From: Victivallaceae bacterium
GTDB taxonomy: Bacteria; Verrucomicrobiota; Lentisphaeria; Victivallales; Victivallaceae
Reading direction: 5' to 3'
Length of the DNA: 64,000 nt
NCBI GenBank assembly: GCA_021647315.1
Contig: JAKIUY010000002.1
Location: 32,732-96,731 of the forward strand
Below, one piece after another: positions 27,628 to 36,795 of the stretch (the first letter of the stretch is position 1; the number at the start of each line of letters is the position of its first letter). The notes below the pieces were generated by a model. That model worked only from the letters and a program-made list of their open reading frames with translations. It was not told where the DNA came from and did not search any database. A program made the position numbers and the translations under genes.

Positions 27628-28953
27628 ATGAGTAAATTAGCACTGTTAGGCGGTGAAAAAGCTGTCAAAAATGAAAACAAAGAACTGTTCGCCTGGCCAA
27701 TCGTTAACCAGGCAATGAAAGATGCTGCTGTAAAAGTGATTGAAGACGGCACTGCATCCGGCACCAATATAACCAAGGTGTTTGAAAAAGGATTCGCTGA
27801 ATGGCACGGGTCAAAGTATGCACTGGCACATGTCAATGGTACAGCAGCGCTACAGGCTGCATTCTATGCGTTGGGCGTTGGTAAAGGTGATGAAATCATC
27901 TGTCCATCGATCACCTATTGGGCTTCATGTGTATCATCTATGTCTCTAGGGGCTTCAGTAGTTTTTGCCGACATTGACCCGGATACGCTGTGCATTGATC
28001 CAATTGACATCGAAAAACGTATCACCGATCGCACTAAAATAATTGTTGTGGTTCACTACATGTCCATGCCCGCAGATATGGACGCTATTATGGCACTGGC
28101 AAAAAAATACAATATCAAAGTGCTGGAAGATACCTCACATGCCCACGGAGCCCTCTACAAAGGTAAAATGGTTGGAACCTTTGGCGATGCCGCAGGATTT
28201 TCGCTAATGAATGGAAAATCATTCGCCATCAGTGAAGGTGGCATACTGTTGACTGATGATCGTGAGGTTTACGAACGCGCTCTGCTCTGGGGTCACTACG
28301 GAAGGCATAATGAGATAGAAAATGAGCAACTCAAACAGGTTTCAGGCCTGCCACACGGTGGTTGCAAAAACCGTCTTAACCAGATTGCCTCAGCTATCGG
28401 CATTGAACAACTGAAAAAATACCCGACTGAAATCATTGAAATTGATAAAGCTATGAACTATTTTCTCGATCAGCTTGAAGGCTTACCCGGTATTCGTACT
28501 CATCGCCCTGCCCCGGATTCAAACACCACTAAAGGCGGCTGGTATGCCTGTCGTGGTCTCTACCGACCTGAAGAGCTCGGTGGACTATCCGCCAGACGTT
28601 TCTGCGAAGCCGTAACCGCGGAAGGAGTAACTGGAGTTGTACCAGGCTGTAATAAAGCTCTGCATTCACATCCGCTATTCCAATCAGTTGATATTTATCG
28701 CGATGGTGCACCGACAAACCTCACTAATCTACCAAATGGCGTAGATGTTCGTGCTACAGATGAAGATCTACCTGTATCAGCCGCCATCCATGGTCGTGCT
28801 TTCGGTCTACCATGGTTCAAACATTTCCAACCTGAAATTATTGATCAATACGTTGCCGCATTCCGTAAGGTAATTGAAAACTACGAAGAGCTATTACCGG
28901 GCGATGAAACGGTTATTGAAACCGGAGCCTGGGGGTTGACTAAGAGAAAGTAA
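27628..28953 (+). CDS. DegT/DnrJ/EryC1/StrS aminotransferase (2)
   Basis: A 441-residue PLP-dependent aminotransferase. Lys197 in SLMNGKSFAISEGG is the Schiff-base lysine; VLEDTSHAHGALYKG carries the Asp that contacts the cofactor, and CPSITYWASCVSS and HVNGTAALQAAF are substrate and phosphate-binding segments. Length and motifs recall the scyllo-inosose and AHBA-type branches, but that cannot be settled by eye. The flanking genes encode a sugar isomerase and an amidohydrolase. AAAAAAGGAATAA precedes the ATG. Confidence 0.9.
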   Translation: MSKLALLGGEKAVKNENKELFAWPIVNQAMKDAAVKVIEDGTASGTNITKVFEKGFAEWHGSKYALAHVNGTAALQAAFYALGVGKGDEIICPSITYWASCVSSMSLGASVVFADIDPDTLCIDPIDIEKRITDRTKIIVVVHYMSMPADMDAIMALAKKYNIKVLEDTSHAHGALYKGKMVGTFGDAAGFSLMNGKSFAISEGGILLTDDREVYERALLWGHYGRHNEIENEQLKQVSGLPHGGCKNRLNQIASAIGIEQLKKYPTEIIEIDKAMNYFLDQLEGLPGIRTHRPAPDSNTTKGGWYACRGLYRPEELGGLSARRFCEAVTAEGVTGVVPGCNKALHSHPLFQSVDIYRDGAPTNLTNLPNGVDVRATDEDLPVSAAIHGRAFGLPWFKHFQPEIIDQYVAAFRKVIENYEELLPGDETVIETGAWGLTKRK

Positions 28954-28992
28954 GGTCTACGGTAAAAACAAAACAATAAAGGGGGAATAAAA

Positions 28993-29103
28993 ATAAGTAG
29001 AAATTTTGAAGAATTGGAAGTATGGGAAAAAAGTTATCAATCACAAGTAAAAAGTATTCCACGCATGCTTCAAGCATTGCAAAATTCTTTAAAAAGTGAC
29101 TGA
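28993..29103 (+). pseudogene. Remnant of a four-helix-bundle (23S rRNA IVS-type) protein
   Basis: A 36-codon frame begins with ATA where the family usually has ATG: SRNFEELEVWEKSYQ is the typical N-terminus of four-helix-bundle proteins, and VKSIPRMLQALQNSLKSD resembles their C-terminus. The roughly 80 residues between the two are missing. GGGGG upstream could have been its ribosome binding site. It is read as an internally deleted remnant. Confidence 0.55.
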
Positions 29104-29165
29104 TAATTTATTATTACACAGGGTACGACCGTAGACCGTAGACTAAACTAAAGGAATTATAAATT

Positions 29166-30038
29166 ATGTTTATAGATATTCATGTTCATACTCGGAGTAT
29201 GCCCGGAATGCAGCGTTATGGCAAACCTGCCTATGCCACACCGGAACAGCTGATTGAACGTTACGATAAAATCGGCATTGAACGCGCAGTGTTATTACCC
29301 GGCGTCAGCCCTGAATGCGCTTATGTGCCGCAGTCAAATGAAGAGATCATCGAGTTAAGCCGCCAGAACAGCCGTTTTATTCCGTTCTGCAATATTGATC
29401 CGAGAGCATTGACCAATTCTGCTGATGCACAACTGGGAGAGATCCTAAGTTATTATAAAGATCAGGGTTGTAAGGGGATTGGAGAAGTTACTGCCAACCT
29501 GCCGTTTCTGGATCCAAAAGTGCAGAATCTCTTTAAACATGTCGAAGCTGTCGGTTTTCCGCTGACTTTTCACATTGCGGCACGAATTGACAATATTTAC
29601 GGACTTTATGATGATCCGGGACTACCGCAACTGGAATATTCACTCAGAAAATTTCCGAAACTGAAGTTCTTTGGCCACTCCCAGACTTTCTGGGCAGAAA
29701 TGGGTCAACTGGAAACCGTCGGTGACCGTTACGGTTATCCCAATTATCCGATTAAGGAAGAGGGTACAGTACCTAAATTAATGCGTAAACATGCCAATCT
29801 TTACGGCGATTTATCAGCTGGCAGCGGTTGCAATGCCCTGGCACGGGACGAAAACTACGCGATTAAGTTTCTCAACGAATTCCAGGACAGGCTGATGTTC
29901 GGCACCGATATCTGTGCCCCAAACACTCCGACCCCTTTAGTAGATTTTATGCTTAAATTAAAAAATAAGAACAAAATTTCCGCAGCCGTATTTAATAAAG
30001 TGGCCAGAGAAAACGCCATCAGGATTCTTGAACTTTAA
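29166..30038 (+). CDS. Amidohydrolase-2 family metal-dependent hydrolase (2)
   Basis: A 290-residue paralog of the 25409 product, sharing PQSNEEIIELSR, FCNIDPRALTNS, GLYDDPGLPQLEYSLRKFP, GYPNYPIKEEGTVPKLMRK and GDLSAGSGCNALARDE. Metal-site motifs are FIDIHVHTR, LTFHIAARID (His present here, unlike paralog 1), FFGHSQTFWAEMG and MFGTDICAPN. It lies 47 bp before the glutamate dehydrogenase gene. Presence of the His in the second motif makes this the more typical metalloenzyme of the pair. Confidence 0.82.
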   Translation: MFIDIHVHTRSMPGMQRYGKPAYATPEQLIERYDKIGIERAVLLPGVSPECAYVPQSNEEIIELSRQNSRFIPFCNIDPRALTNSADAQLGEILSYYKDQGCKGIGEVTANLPFLDPKVQNLFKHVEAVGFPLTFHIAARIDNIYGLYDDPGLPQLEYSLRKFPKLKFFGHSQTFWAEMGQLETVGDRYGYPNYPIKEEGTVPKLMRKHANLYGDLSAGSGCNALARDENYAIKFLNEFQDRLMFGTDICAPNTPTPLVDFMLKLKNKNKISAAVFNKVARENAIRILEL

Positions 30039-30085
30039 TCTTTTAAAAATAGGATTTCGAGGTAATTACCTCTTTTGACAGAACT

Positions 30086-33022
30086 ATGAACACGCAACTT
30101 GATCATATTATTACGGAACATACGGAGAAACTGCAGAAATGGTATGAACTCCTTAAAGAGATAATGCCAGACTATTTTTTCCGCACCTTTTCAGGCAAAC
30201 AACTGGAAGATATTATTCCGCTACTGTTCAATCTGGACAATGACGCGAAAATACAGCGCATTGAACGTCATGACAGTGTCACACTTATCTATCTGAAAAA
30301 TAATCAGAACAACTTGCTGACCACCAGCCGCATGATGCGTAAATATAATATTGCCGGCGCGGTCGTGCATGAATCAACGCAGCAGATTGTCGTCAATAAT
30401 AAACCGCAAACACTGGTTATTGAATTTTTCAACCTTGCCGGGTTCGCCGATGCCAGACGCGAACCGCTATTCAGCTGCAAGGCAGTAATGACTGAGTATA
30501 AAAAGCTCTTCGGCAAAGCTCCAGCGACATTAAAAGAATTATATTCAAGAATTGTCTGGGATGAAGTTGAAGACCTGACTATCGAACGCTTGGTCGAACG
30601 TCTGAAATGGGCACTTGAGACCCAGGACAAGGATTATATCAATATCGGCATAGAAAAAACCAGTTCAAAGGAGCTTCGACTCACTTTAAGCCGACAGTGC
30701 GGCGCCAGCCGCGGCGGCTTCTATTATAAAATTATTGAAGCGATAAACCATGCCGGATTTGATATTGGTCGCGCCTACTTCCGGGAATTGGTAACCCCGG
30801 GAGCTAAGACCGACTTCAACCACATGCCGGTTATGCTCAGTACACTCTATATAAGTTCATCCAAAGGCATTACCCTTAATTCACCAAAGGTTAAAGCGTT
30901 ATTGAGTGAATTGAAAACCTTGAGCTGGACTGACACCAGTGACCTGTTCCATTCCGAACTGGTGACTAAGCACGACATTACCATCACTGACGCAAATCTG
31001 CTCCGCGCTGCCGCTGAATTTGTTCATGCTCAACTCTCATTCGTTGACCGTAACGCCTATAACTGTCAAGATATTTATCGTCTAATGGCGATCTATCCAG
31101 CTATTCTCAAGGCGGTTATCAGCTGTTTCAGAGACAAATTTGATCCACAACGAAAACCAGGCAAACTCAAAAGCAATGGGTCTGAAAAAACTGTTCTACG
31201 CCTGATTAACAGCGTTAATACCGGAGTTAATGAGAAAGACACCATGGTCAAAACCATTCTGACCAGTGTTCTGAATTTTGTTTCAAACATTCGCAAAACA
31301 AACTTTTACAGCGAAGATAAAGCCTGTCTGTCATTCCGGCTAGATCCAGCCTTTATGGATCACTACGCCACTCTGGCTACAAGCTACAACCATGCATTTC
31401 CAGCCGATCGTCCATTTGGCGTATTCTATTTTTATCGTGATAATGCCATCGGCTTTCAGGTAAGATTCTCAGAAATTGCCCGCGGCGGCTGGCGGACGGT
31501 GGTGCCGAAACAGAGTTCGAATGAACTTGAACGGCGCGATAATTACGAATTTGCTAAAGATGAGATTTTCCGTGAAGTATTTGTTCTGGCCCATACTCAG
31601 CACATGAAGAACAAGGATATTTACGAGGGTGGATCAAAAATGATTACCCTGCTCAATATGGCAGATAAACAGGATTTCGAAACTGCGCTGTTTAATGTCC
31701 AACGTGCAGTCTGTGCTGCCTTTGTTTCACTAATCAATTACGACATTAAAGGCAGACTCAAAGACCGTAACATTATTGATCAGCTCGGAACGAAAGAGAT
31801 TATTGAAATCGGCCCGGATGAAAATATGTTCGATCCAATGATCAACTGGATTGGCGATTACGCGGCAAAAACTGGTTATACCCTGCAAGCCGGGCTTATT
31901 TCCGGTAAACCGGATCGCGGCATCAACCATAAAGAGTTCGGCGTAACTTCATTCGGGGTTCACCAATTCCTGCTGCGAACCTTGCAGCACCTGAATATAG
32001 ATCCGCACAGTGAGCCATTTTCGCTGAAAATTTCCGGTGGGCCGTTCGGAGATGTCGCCGGCAACGAACTGAAACTGTTACTTCATAAACAGGCCGGTAA
32101 ATATGATTATCCGAATCTGAAAATCATCGCGATTACCGACGGCCCGGCAGCTGCTTATGATCCTGAAGGGCTGAATCGCGATGAGCTGACCCGGTTGATG
32201 CTGCAAAAAAATCTCGACAGTTTTAATCCTAAAAAACTGCGAGGCGATGGAGCGTTCATCGTCTTCAGCCAGCCAACAATTATTGACGGCATGGAGCGTT
32301 ATCGTCTCGTTAGTTGCAAAGCGGGAAAAGCTCAGGAAAAGATGATCAGTCGTGATGATTTCATGAGTTATTTTCAGAATAATATCTATCATCCGGCCGA
32401 TATTTTTATGCCCTGCGGCGGTCGCCCGTCAACGATTAATATTGTCAACTGGCAGGATTATCTGCTACACGGTAAACCAAGTTCACGGGCAATCGTTGAA
32501 GACGCAAACTCATTTATTACTCCTGAAGCCAGAAATAAACTTCAGGATGCCGGTATTCTGATTGCTAAAGACGCTTCGGCCAATAAATGCGGGGTGATTA
32601 CCTCATCTTATGAAATCTTAAGTGGTTTGATGTTGACAGAAGCTGAATTTAAAGCAGAGAAACAGGAGCTGGTCGCTGAAGTGATGGAAAAACTTAAGTT
32701 GCACGCCCAACATGAAGCGGAATGGCTCTTCAGCCAGTACATTAAAAAACCGACTAAGCTGACGGAACTGACCGAACGTCTAAGTCGGGCGATTAACAGT
32801 AAAAATGTTGAAATATCCGCCTACCTGGATGATCACCCAGAACTGATTACCAATGAAACAGTATTGGCACATCTACCGCAAATATTCAGTGAAAAATACG
32901 CCGGTAGAGTTTCCGGCATTCCCGAACAATACAAAAAGGCTATTGTCGCGGTCGAATTGGCATCACGCATTATTTATCAACAGAATGACTCGATTGAACA
33001 GGAGATCAAGGCCGTATTATGA
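30086..33022 (+). CDS. NAD-dependent glutamate dehydrogenase, large (about 1,000-residue) class
   Basis: A 978-residue enzyme that oxidatively deaminates glutamate to 2-oxoglutarate and ammonium. Family motifs are QVRFSEIARGGWRTVVP, DIYEGGSKMITLL with the catalytic-region Lys, IEIGPDENMFDPMI, KISGGPFGDVAGNELK (dinucleotide binding) and EDANSFITPEARNKLQDAGI. It is shorter than the 180-kDa proteobacterial type and closer to the 115-kDa class known from Chlamydiae and fungi. The stop overlaps the start of a LacI regulator (ATGA). In this neighbourhood it may recycle glutamate made by the aminotransferases. Confidence 0.88.
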   Translation: MNTQLDHIITEHTEKLQKWYELLKEIMPDYFFRTFSGKQLEDIIPLLFNLDNDAKIQRIERHDSVTLIYLKNNQNNLLTTSRMMRKYNIAGAVVHESTQQIVVNNKPQTLVIEFFNLAGFADARREPLFSCKAVMTEYKKLFGKAPATLKELYSRIVWDEVEDLTIERLVERLKWALETQDKDYINIGIEKTSSKELRLTLSRQCGASRGGFYYKIIEAINHAGFDIGRAYFRELVTPGAKTDFNHMPVMLSTLYISSSKGITLNSPKVKALLSELKTLSWTDTSDLFHSELVTKHDITITDANLLRAAAEFVHAQLSFVDRNAYNCQDIYRLMAIYPAILKAVISCFRDKFDPQRKPGKLKSNGSEKTVLRLINSVNTGVNEKDTMVKTILTSVLNFVSNIRKTNFYSEDKACLSFRLDPAFMDHYATLATSYNHAFPADRPFGVFYFYRDNAIGFQVRFSEIARGGWRTVVPKQSSNELERRDNYEFAKDEIFREVFVLAHTQHMKNKDIYEGGSKMITLLNMADKQDFETALFNVQRAVCAAFVSLINYDIKGRLKDRNIIDQLGTKEIIEIGPDENMFDPMINWIGDYAAKTGYTLQAGLISGKPDRGINHKEFGVTSFGVHQFLLRTLQHLNIDPHSEPFSLKISGGPFGDVAGNELKLLLHKQAGKYDYPNLKIIAITDGPAAAYDPEGLNRDELTRLMLQKNLDSFNPKKLRGDGAFIVFSQPTIIDGMERYRLVSCKAGKAQEKMISRDDFMSYFQNNIYHPADIFMPCGGRPSTINIVNWQDYLLHGKPSSRAIVEDANSFITPEARNKLQDAGILIAKDASANKCGVITSSYEILSGLMLTEAEFKAEKQELVAEVMEKLKLHAQHEAEWLFSQYIKKPTKLTELTERLSRAINSKNVEISAYLDDHPELITNETVLAHLPQIFSEKYAGRVSGIPEQYKKAIVAVELASRIIYQQNDSIEQEIKAVL

Positions 33023-34032
33023 TAAATAGAAACAGAAAAGCTTCACGGCGCGATGTCGCTGCATTGGCCGGAGTCAGTGTTACCACTGTAACTCATGCCC
33101 TCAACGCAACCGATGGATCACGAGTCAAGCAGGAGACAATTGATAAGGTCAAACAGGCGGCGCTTGAACTTGGTTACCGCCCCAGTTTTGTCGGGCGCGC
33201 CCTGGTTACTGGCAGATCATATACCGTCGGTCTACTGCAACCATCACACGAAGCGATGTTTTTTAACTATTATCAACATATTATTGTCGGCATGGTGCAG
33301 GCGATGGAAAAACGTGATTATAACCTGGTCATCCTATTTCCATCAGATGACTTCCGTTATATGAAACCCATCAATCAGGGGCGCGTCGACGGCATGTTGA
33401 TCTTGCAGAGTTTTTTCGATGACACCCATATTAACCGGGTAATCGACAGTGGCATCCCGACTGTAGCCGTCAATAAGGATATTGAAGTAACTAATAATCT
33501 GGTCGGTAATGTTCATTCAGACCATTTTAAATTAATGAACAATGTCGTAGATGAATTGGTTGCATTAGGTTGCAAACAGATCATCTCATTTCATGACTAC
33601 CGAGCCCGGGAACCAAATCACTGGATGTTCGAGGCCTTCACCAAACGTTCAGCCAGATATGTCAATGACGGTGTAATCGGCACCTCAATCATTCCTGATT
33701 ACAACAATATTAGTCAGCAGATAAAAAACATTCTGAGTTCAGTAAAACCTCCGTTGGGGATCTTTGTTGATGGCCCAGATGAAGGAGAACTGTTTATCCA
33801 ACTGGCAAAATCACTCAACTTGACAAATGGCAAAGATTTTTTTCTCATCAGTTCAAGTTGTGTACTGGGCGAGACCACCCCATCGAAAGGCGAAGTTAGC
33901 GCCTATACTCATCAAGCTGAAAAAATCGGTGCCACCGCCTGGGATGTCATGTGGCAAATTTTGTCAGGGAAAGACAAACCGAGAAAAAAATTAATCCCCT
34001 ATCTCCGATTCGGAGTGAAAAACACGGGATAA
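33019..34032 (+). CDS. LacI-family transcriptional regulator (2)
   Basis: 337 residues. The ATG overlaps the glutamate dehydrogenase stop by four bases, implying translational coupling. The DNA-binding region SRRDVAALAGVSVTTVTHAL differs from the 12942 regulator by only a few residues, and YRPSFVGRALVTGRSYTVGL, GRVDGMLILQSFFDD and GIPTVAVNK are shared as well. The sensor domain is more diverged (ILSSVKPPLGIFVDG). The two look like recent paralogs that may read the same operator with different ligands. Confidence 0.9.
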   Translation: MINRNRKASRRDVAALAGVSVTTVTHALNATDGSRVKQETIDKVKQAALELGYRPSFVGRALVTGRSYTVGLLQPSHEAMFFNYYQHIIVGMVQAMEKRDYNLVILFPSDDFRYMKPINQGRVDGMLILQSFFDDTHINRVIDSGIPTVAVNKDIEVTNNLVGNVHSDHFKLMNNVVDELVALGCKQIISFHDYRAREPNHWMFEAFTKRSARYVNDGVIGTSIIPDYNNISQQIKNILSSVKPPLGIFVDGPDEGELFIQLAKSLNLTNGKDFFLISSSCVLGETTPSKGEVSAYTHQAEKIGATAWDVMWQILSGKDKPRKKLIPYLRFGVKNTG

Positions 34033-34107
34033 ATTTAGATTTTAGATTGATGATTTTAGATTGGAGATTACTTTATTGTAAAGACAAATTAATTAAGGAA
34101 AATTATT

Positions 34108-35145
34108 ATGAAAATCGCATTTGCAGGATTTAGACACAACCACATTGAAGCACTCTATCATGCGGCAAAAAAACATGCCGATTTAACCGTAGTAGCGGCA
34201 GCGGAAGATGATGAAGCAACCAGAACCGCGTTAATTGAACGCAGTAATATTCCAACCACTATCGAAGAATCACGTCGGGCTGAACTTGCAGCTAACCAGG
34301 TTGAACTGACCCATCATACCCTTAATGAAATACTCGAACAGGTTGACTGTGATATTGTCGCCATCGGTGATTACTATTCACGACGCGGCGGTATGGCCAT
34401 AAAAGCTCTAAAAGCGGGCAAACATGTCATCGCCGACAAACCGATCTCGACTTCACTTAAAGAACTAGCAGAAATTGAACAACTGGCGACCGCAAACAAC
34501 CTGAAAGTCGGTTGCATGTTAGACCTGCGTGACATTCCATGTTCAGTTGGGCTGAAACAACTGATCGACAACGGTGATCTCGGTACCATTCAATCGGTGA
34601 CATTTGGCGGACAGCATCCATTAATGATTGGCTCCAGAGCTGGATGGTATTTTGAACCCGGCAAACATGGCGGTACCATAAATGATATTGCAATTCATGC
34701 CATTGACCTGATTCCGTGGTTGATCGGTTCAGATATAACTGAAATCAATGCAGCCCGTTGCTGGAATGCCAATGCCGCTGAATTTCCTCATTTCAAAGAT
34801 GCCGCACAGATGATGTTGACACTGGAGAATGGTTGCGGAATCCTGGGTGATGTCTCATATCTAGTGCCTAACACCATCGGTTACGGACACCAGCTCTACT
34901 GGCGTATGACTTTCTGGGGCACTGAAGGCGTAGCCGAAATCGCCTATAATCAGGATCATATACTGTTGGGCAAAAACGGTGAAAGCGCCATGCGCCAAGT
35001 CGCGCTACCAGCCGGCACACCGGGCAACTATCTTCAGGCATTCCTGGATGATGTCAACTGCACTCCGCAAGCAGAACTGAATACCATGATTGTCCTGAAA
35101 TCATCAAAAGCCTCATTGGACATCCAGGCAGCAGCGGACAAGTAA
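34108..35145 (+). CDS. Gfo/Idh/MocA-family oxidoreductase (2)
   Basis: A 345-residue NAD(P)-dependent dehydrogenase. It starts MKIAFAGFRHNHIEALYHAA, carries KHVIADKPISTS (the DKP motif), and TINDIAIHAIDLIPWLIGS with the catalytic His-x3-Asp region. The glycine-rich loop is replaced by AGFRHNH, as in a subgroup of these proteins from PVC bacteria. AAGGAAAATT precedes the ATG. It follows the second LacI gene by 75 bp and could be its target. The stop codon forms the edge of a dispersed repeat. Confidence 0.86.
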   Translation: MKIAFAGFRHNHIEALYHAAKKHADLTVVAAAEDDEATRTALIERSNIPTTIEESRRAELAANQVELTHHTLNEILEQVDCDIVAIGDYYSRRGGMAIKALKAGKHVIADKPISTSLKELAEIEQLATANNLKVGCMLDLRDIPCSVGLKQLIDNGDLGTIQSVTFGGQHPLMIGSRAGWYFEPGKHGGTINDIAIHAIDLIPWLIGSDITEINAARCWNANAAEFPHFKDAAQMMLTLENGCGILGDVSYLVPNTIGYGHQLYWRMTFWGTEGVAEIAYNQDHILLGKNGESAMRQVALPAGTPGNYLQAFLDDVNCTPQAELNTMIVLKSSKASLDIQAAADK

Positions 35146-35237
35146 TACCGTTTTGCGATCTAAAAGCTATTAAAGAGCTGCGCAGTTGAGCTTAAATAGG
35201 CGCAGTAAACTAGCTAAAAGAATGCACTTGTGTATAA
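35143..35237 (+). repeat. 95-bp dispersed repeat, family R1, copy A
   Basis: Begins TAATACCGTTTTGCGATC and ends GCACTTGTGTATAA. Copy B at 44010-44104 is 95 bp long and differs at about two positions. Copy C lies inverted at 56806-56894. The core AAAGAGCTGCGCAGTTGA includes the CTGCGCAG palindrome, and CTAAAAG occurs near both ends. In this copy the first bases are the stop codon of the upstream gene. Confidence 0.88.
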
Positions 35238-35253
35238 ATTACGAATTGCGAAA

Positions 35254-35368
35254 TGCAGGAGAGACCTCCCGGTCACGAACAAGTAGCTTAGACGTCTCGC
35301 CTGAGTAAGTAGGACAGTTGCTCCTGTACCGTCACAATGTAGGAGTCGACCTCCGGGCGGCGAACAGT
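35254..35368 (+). repeat. Two copies of a small palindromic repeat
   Basis: 35254-35281 (GCAGGAGAGACCTCC, GGTCACGAACA) and 35339-35368 (GTAGGAGTCGACCTCC, GGGCGGCGAACAG) match each other and the minus-strand unit at 2148-2177. They fill most of the gap between two co-directional oxidoreductase genes. Confidence 0.45.
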
Positions 35369-35442
35369 CATAGTATAATAGGTCCGATAGGTCAGATCAA
35401 AAAACTAACAATGAGGCAAGTACCTCAAAAGGAAAACATATT

Positions 35443-36486
35443 ATGAAAACACTAGGATTTGCAATTGTCGGGTGCGGCAATATAGCACCATTTCATGCTG
35501 ATGCATTAAGCAAGATATCAAATGCTAAACTGGTCGCGGTTTGCGATAAAATGGCATATAACACCGAACATCTGGCACAGAAATATGGAGCTAAACCATA
35601 TACTGATTACACAGAGATGCTCAAGCAAGATGGAATTGACGTTGTCAGCATCTGCCTGCCAAGCAGCCTGCACGAACCATTTGCTATTCAAGCCGCGGAA
35701 GCCGGTAAACATATTATTGTTGAAAAACCTCTGGATATCACGTTGGAAAAATGCGACGCTATTATTTCAGCCTGTGAAACTAACGATGTAAAACTGGCGG
35801 TAATTTTCCCGACCCGCTTTAAAGAGTCATCAATCGTGGTCAAAGAGGCAATTAAAGCTGGACGTTTCGGTCAAATCACCATGGCTGACGCTCAGGTTAA
35901 ATGGTATCGCGATCAGGAATATTATGATGCCGGAGGCTGGCGTGGTACCTGGAAATATGATGGCGGCGGTGCTCTGATGAATCAGTCAATTCATTATATT
36001 GACCTGCTAATCAGCCTAATGGGGCCCGTTGAATCAGTTTTTGCGCATTGCGAAACCCTTGCACGTGATATTGAAGTTGAAGATACGGCAGTTGCAACAT
36101 TGAAATTCAAAAATGGTGCACTCGGCATTATTCAGGGAACAACCACCGCCTATCCTGGTCTTGATGTTAGAATCGGCATTCATGGCACCGATGGCAGTGC
36201 TGTTTTAGATGGCGAAACGCTGGATGTCTGGGAATTTAAAGGCGCAACACCTGAAGATGTCATCCTAAAAGCTAAATTGCAGAAAACCGGTTCAAGCGGA
36301 GCTAAAGATCCAACCGCGTTTATCGACTCCAAAGGGCATCAGCTTCAATTTGAAGATCTAATCGAAGCCATCAACATGGATCGACAACCGGAAGTAAACG
36401 GTTATGAAGGCCGCAAGTCGGTTGAAGTAATTTCCGCCATCTACCAGTCATCACGCGAAAATAAACCAATCGTTATTAATGGTTAG
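35443..36486 (+). CDS. Gfo/Idh/MocA-family oxidoreductase (3)
   Basis: A 347-residue dehydrogenase and the most canonical of the three. It has the full Rossmann motif AIVGCGNIAPFHADAL, KHIIVEKPLDIT (EKP with the catalytic Lys) and GGGALMNQSIHYIDLLISLM with the substrate-site Asp/His. The C-terminal beta-sheet dimer domain is complete (LGIIQGTTTAYPGLDVRIGI). Relatives oxidise inositols, glucose-6-phosphate or UDP-N-acetyl sugars. AAAAGGAAAAC precedes the ATG. A repeat-rich gap separates it from the oxidoreductase upstream. Confidence 0.9.
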   Translation: MKTLGFAIVGCGNIAPFHADALSKISNAKLVAVCDKMAYNTEHLAQKYGAKPYTDYTEMLKQDGIDVVSICLPSSLHEPFAIQAAEAGKHIIVEKPLDITLEKCDAIISACETNDVKLAVIFPTRFKESSIVVKEAIKAGRFGQITMADAQVKWYRDQEYYDAGGWRGTWKYDGGGALMNQSIHYIDLLISLMGPVESVFAHCETLARDIEVEDTAVATLKFKNGALGIIQGTTTAYPGLDVRIGIHGTDGSAVLDGETLDVWEFKGATPEDVILKAKLQKTGSSGAKDPTAFIDSKGHQLQFEDLIEAINMDRQPEVNGYEGRKSVEVISAIYQSSRENKPIVING

Positions 36487-36581
36487 TGTATATTATAAAA
36501 GTCCTAAAAAACAAGGGCTTTTAAAATCTACATCTAATAATTTCATGGAGAATAGTTCCAGCATTGGAAAAGTCATGCACT

Positions 36582-36721
36582 AATTAGACCGCGTTCGAAA
36601 AGGGTGTGCGATTGCGAGTTTTTGTCGGAGTTCACAGCTTTAGCGTGTTTTTTTGAGCGTATTGATTGCACGCTGAAGCTGTGAACTCCGACTGAAAATA
36701 CCTTTCGAATAGGGTCTAATT
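36582..36721. repeat. 140-bp element with terminal inverted repeats and an internal hairpin
   Basis: AATTAGACCGCGTTCGAAA at 36582-36600 is inverted at 36703-36721 with 16 of 19 bases paired. Inside, GTCGGAGTTCACAGCTTTAG from 36624 pairs with the complement ending at 36692 over about 24 bases. It therefore forms a nested cruciform. No coding capacity; it looks like a MITE or a large REP unit. Only one copy is present in the window. Confidence 0.7.
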
Positions 36722-36795
36722 AATTCCCCGCCATTAGGCGGTATAAAGCAGACTAACGTCTGTCGTAATTCATAATTTAAATTAAAGGTTTCATC

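Noticed and set aside
35254..35368. CRISPR-like array from two similar units in this gap
   Set aside because: Only two diverged units, no regular spacers and no cas genes; they fit the palindromic repeat also seen at 2148.
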